Below are positions 60,543-64,000 of a DNA stretch of 64,000 bases, piece after piece. Below the pieces are notes generated by a model that saw only the letters and a list, made by a program, of their open reading frames with translations, was not told the origin of the DNA and ran no database searches. The DNA is from Trichoplax sp. H2 (Eukaryota; Placozoa; Uniplacotomia; Trichoplacea): assembly GCA_003344405.1 (NCBI GenBank), contig NOWV01000033.1:1-64000 (forward strand), given 5' to 3'. Positions within the stretch are counted from its first letter, which is position 1; every line of letters starts with the position of its first letter. The position numbers and the translations under genes were made by a program.

Positions 60543-63500
60543 TTATGAATGATTGCATTGATATCGATGTTTTAAATCATTGACTACATCTTGTAACGTG
60601 GCGAGCTCTTGACGCAATTTATGGTAAGTTTTGTATTTCTAGAGGAATATCGGTAAAACTATATCAACATACAGTATTGTTGATAATTTTTAATCATCCG
60701 CTAATTTAAAATTAGATTTACATTAGCATTATATTTGAAACTGGATTAGTTATTGTTGGAATAAGATCTATGTAGATTAGATGTAAACAAGAAGTTCCGT
60801 TTTTTATAAATTTATCCAAGTTGAACTTACTTGCTGAAGCATTGTTTGAAGCTTAGAAAGATCACTTAATTGTAGATATCTCCCAAACCTATTTCCTTCC
60901 CTTTTTATATCATATCGTCCGCTTGTAGTTGAACTAGTCATGATATGAGATGATGGCTCTATAAAACTTTTGGCGTCTTTCCATACTAACACCTATTGTA
61001 AAGATAAGTGCAAATATAATATTTTGTGTTATGAATCGCTTTTAAAATCAGATAAATTATTATTAGCAAAAATGTAAAATCATTACCTTACAAGAATACT
61101 AAATAAGTTAATAGCGATTTCAATACAAGTAAAATTACTAGCAAATGATAAAATCATAACATTAATGGAATACGTTTTATCTCTTTAGGAATTTTTGTTC
61201 TATTTGCTGTATTACTAAAATAATATTTAGCTTTATGAATCGTTTCAAATATAAGATAGATTATAATTATTATTAGCAAAACGCAAAACGATTACTTTGA
61301 AGAATATTGAATAAGTTTAATGCATTTAAAATTGCTGGGAAATGATATCATAACCTTAATGGAACGATATATTTTTTATTTTGTCTGTATATGCGATAGG
61401 TATGCTAACCTTAGGGAGAAAGACCATAATCATAGTAACTGTTGTACAAACGATAATACAGCCGCTTCTAAGGCAATAGTTTAATGTTTCTTGATTGCCC
61501 ACGGCAATCGATGATAACACACCCAGGAGACAAAATACTGATACATTATAAATAGAAAATCCAATAAACTTGGAGTCATTCAGCACTTTCATATTAACTC
61601 GTCTTGTTTCAAAAGCCAGAAAACTACCAAATATTAAGAGTAAAAATTTATATCCACAAACGATACCCAACCATACTGGAAAATACCGACATGTACAATA
61701 GTGTAGATCAGTCTGTATCCTTATGTCAGGATCATTTGGATCATCCTAGGGTATAAAAAGATATATCCAATAATGATCAGAAGACATGAAATTGTAATAG
61801 AGACAACAAACTATTTTCTATCAACATCCCTCAACTGATCAATTAAGAAGGTTTCTATGTATAAGGAATTATCGTGATGAAATAAAAAGTAGTGCATCAC
61901 GCTAGCGATTAAAAGGCTAATCGATATTGATCAGAAAACATGAAATTAGAATCGAGATAATGAACTATTTTCTATCAACATCTCTTAATGGTCAATTAAG
62001 AAAATTTCTGTATATGGAATTGTCGTTACGAAATTAAAAGTAATGAATCATGCTAGCATTTAAAAAGACATATCCAATATTGATCAGAGGATACGAAATT
62101 ATAATAGAGGCAGCGGACTACTTTTATCAACACTTCTCAATTGATCAATTAAGGAAAATTTTCGTCTATAAGGAATTGCCGTTACGAAATAAAAAACTGG
62201 TGCAGCTTTGGACGGCCAAAGTAAATATGCATACCGGTAGTATACTCATAGAAGGGAAGAAGACTTATTTAAAATAACTACGGAGATTACTCCCAGATCT
62301 TACAAGAGTAAAAATAAAATCAAAGAATAATCGAACAAACTTAGTCTAATTTTCGATTTGCTGATCAACCTGAAATGGACAAAATTGCATTGATTGCTGT
62401 ATCTAGCTAAATCACTCCACAGTTAGCTTCATGCCATAGGATGAAAATGATGTAGTATTGTCACGGTACGAACTACCGTGAAGAAATAGCTATCTAAATT
62501 TGGTTAATATAATATAGTGATAATATATTACAACTAGTTACTTACAATAGGAATTACTCTAATTATAAATGTGGTACAGTAAATTTAATGCTGTGCTGTA
62601 ATGTGTACTGAAATGATTCTGTGAATGGACATATTGTAGTCCGACTGTGATAAATTAGTTAGTAGATGTTCTCACCTAAGTATTTTTTTATAAGATGACT
62701 CATGATTGTTAGCTGCTGCAGAAGGGTATATAAACCCGTCAGATACTTGAATAAAATAGTTCTCAATTGTCTAGTTGAGTTTAACGTAGGATCAAAGGCG
62801 TCTAAATTCTTGTGAGATAATTAAGGGATACTGAATCCCGGAGACTATAGAGATTTAGAGATTTATTTTACGTTATCCTTGTCACGAAGCTGGTTTGTGA
62901 TAAGTATATTCTCCGGAATAGGCTAAACCGACCAATGGATCATGATGATTGTACACAATTATTCAATTTAACTGATCAGTTTTATATTTATGTTAAGTCA
63001 AGTTTATTGAGCTGGATATTTTATATAGTAAACTAGATCAGCTTGGCTGTTTTATAGAGTAGCTATCGAATAGTTATTTCATGAATTAACCATTAACTTA
63101 TTGTAACTTTACAAAATTGCCATGGCCATTTTATAGGCAACGTAGTTTACTTTACAAAATAACCATCGATTTGGTTATTTTATAAAAAGACTGGTTAGCT
63201 TCAGAATGTTAGCAATTATTTAATGACTTTAAAAGTAGTTCAGTTCTTGGCAAATTATAGGCTCAGTAAACTTGACCTAGCATATCTACTGTTCAGCGTT
63301 GTGTAATAATTTCAGCTAATTGTAGTAATTGCTGGTGACTATTACTCTGCCATTACACGTTGATATTAATGAGTTTTCTACGTTTGAAGTAAATCTTACG
63401 ATTGTGGTTATAGTTGAAATAGTTCCTTGAAGTTCATCAACAGAAGTCCAGACGATAAATATAACAATATCTACCACTAATAGATTTGCAACTGTAGTAA

Positions 63501-63903
63501 TAAGATGCCAATCTTTAATAGCCTAAAAATATGGGGAAAAATAGAGTTTACAAATTCTTTCCTTTATATAAGAGAAATGATAAGCGATAATGATACTGCA
63601 CAGAGTATCAATACCGTTTTAAATAAGATCAAATATTTAAGCAGTATTTTAATTACAATTATTTTAGAAGTCTTATTGGCAAAGATTCGATAAACACGCC
63701 AAGTTTTAGCAAAGAGTGAACCAAAGGCTAGCGTAAATCCATAGCATAACAGCCAAATTTGCGTACCACACAAAACATTTAAGTTTTTCACTGTTATTTC
63801 GCTATGATCGGTGTTAATACTAAGGACAATTACATCCAAGTAGCATAAAATACAGCCAATTGCAAATATGGTGTTTAAATGCGGACTGGATAACCTAATA
63901 TTC
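60543..63903 (-). CDS. Gene D: second GABA-B-like receptor, 3' part only
   Basis: Five exons are in the window, in order on the minus strand: 63903-63657, 63522-63400, 61745-61410, 60992-60831 and 60638-60543 (stop TAA). They encode helices 2-7 and the tail. Helix 2-3 gives SSPHLNTIFAIGCILCYLD and CGTQIWLLCYGFTLAFGSLF then AKTWRVYRIFANK. Helices 4-5 begin AIKDWHLITT, then WLGIVCGYKFLLLIFGSFLAF, ETRRVNMKVLNDSKFIGFSI and MVFLPK. The tail has a Ser/Thr-rich loop and a coiled coil KYKTYHKLRQELATLQDVV. Intron positions equal gene C, with a longer exon before the coiled coil (162 against 123 bases), so C and D are tandem duplicates. The first exon seen begins in phase 2; the ligand-binding domain and helix 1 lie beyond the right edge. 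The tail coiled coil would allow pairing with another subunit such as C, which is inference. Confidence 0.85.
60993..61409 (-). repeat. Gene D intron with tandem duplication (period about 204 bp)
   Basis: Copies start near 61031 and 61235 and share ATGAATCG, TTATTATTAGCAAAA, AAA(A/C)GATTAC or AAATCATTAC, AAGAATA, AAATGATA and CATAACATTAATGGAA or CATAACCTTAATGGAA. They fill the intron between the two tail exons and the helix 5-7 exon. Confidence 0.8.
61759..62217. repeat. Three tandem copies of a 153-bp unit in a gene D intron
   Basis: GATCAGA recurs at 61776, 61929 and 62082, exactly 153 bases apart. Each copy contains A(T/C)GAAATT, ACTATTTTCTATCAACA or a variant, TCAATTAAG, TATAAGGAATT or TATGGAATT, and a CATGCTAGC-like end. 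The open frame at 62050-62277 is copy 3 read by chance. Confidence 0.88.
62585..62900. repeat. TATA-containing dispersed module, copy 3
   Basis: GTGAATGGACATAT starts at 62621, TATATAAA at about 62727 and GAGTTTAACGTA at about 62778. It lies in the long gene D intron (61746-63399), is shorter than the other copies between the first two blocks, and is followed by ACGTTATCCTTGTCACGAAGCTGGTTTGTGA, which matches copy 1 at about 52350-52385. Confidence 0.55.
62970..63399. other. Remainder of the gene D intron
   Basis: A run of AT-rich sequence with repeated TATTTTATA-like and AAACTAGATC-like short motifs (about 62975-63190) suggests a further, very diverged short-unit repeat. No exon was recognised. 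Confidence 0.35.
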
Positions 63904-64000
63904 CTGTAAATTTTATAGTATCATTAAACATTTAATTTAACATTAACCTGCACTAGTCTTCGTTGATATCTAACGGCATAATTACTATCAATACAATGTA
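63904..64000 (-). other. Start of the gene D intron running off the window
   Basis: The bases after the TTTACAG acceptor of the helix 2-3 exon are intronic. The exon for helix 1 and the ligand-binding exons must lie to the right of the window. Confidence 0.7.

Noticed and set aside
62050-62277. Plus-strand open frame of 75 codons
   Set aside because: It is the third unit of a 153-bp intronic tandem repeat; the other two units contain stops in this frame.
1-64000. tRNA, rRNA and CRISPR arrays
   Set aside because: No tRNA T-loop with a matching acceptor stem, no rRNA-like conserved block and no regularly spaced short repeats with unique spacers were seen; the tandem repeats have no spacers.

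Overview
The window is AT-rich animal nuclear DNA. It carries intron-rich genes with GT-AG splice sites, Notch-ligand-type and class C GPCR proteins, many short introns and no bacterial-type gene layout. The gene families and compact exon structure suggest an early-branching metazoan, and a placozoan (Trichoplax/Hoilungia-like) is my best guess. That is an inference, not a demonstrated identity. Exons were joined by hand from splice sites, reading phase and comparison between paralogues, and every model below keeps frame across all junctions.

Left half (+ strand, about 3.7-34.6 kb): two tandem paralogues of a type I membrane protein, called A (3725-10657, 14 exons, 722 aa) and B (20221-34585, 26 exons, 2088 aa). 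Each starts with a signal peptide, a Notch-ligand N-terminal (MNNL-like) domain, a reduced DSL-like cysteine pair and Delta/Jagged-like EGF repeats. A then has a Thr/Ser-rich stalk and one FN3 domain. B has 15 FN3 domains, nearly all one per phase-1 exon and most with a CxxC pair like that of Eph-receptor FN3 domains. Both end in one transmembrane segment and a cytoplasmic tail with a YEEI-type tyrosine motif. Between them lies a broken 3' end of a third copy (15958-16518) and diverged duplicated non-coding DNA.

Right half (- strand, about 37.2-64 kb): two tandem GABA-B-like class C GPCR genes. C (53635 down to 37215, 15 exons, 819 aa) is complete: signal peptide, bilobed ligand-binding domain, seven transmembrane helices and C-terminal coiled coil. 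D (63903 down to 60543) shows only its transmembrane and C-terminal exons; its 5' part lies beyond the right edge. Many of their longer introns contain local tandem duplications (about 95-265 bp units), and intron 1 of C is about 6.8 kb.

The two halves are convergent (tail to tail, 34.6-37.2 kb). A and B look like cell-surface adhesion or signalling proteins and C and D like neurotransmitter-type receptors. Nothing in the sequence links the two pairs functionally. Intergenic DNA holds CAGTA/TACTG pentamer palindromes, E-box and CRE palindromes near A and B, and three diverged copies of a TATA-containing module in the GPCR half.
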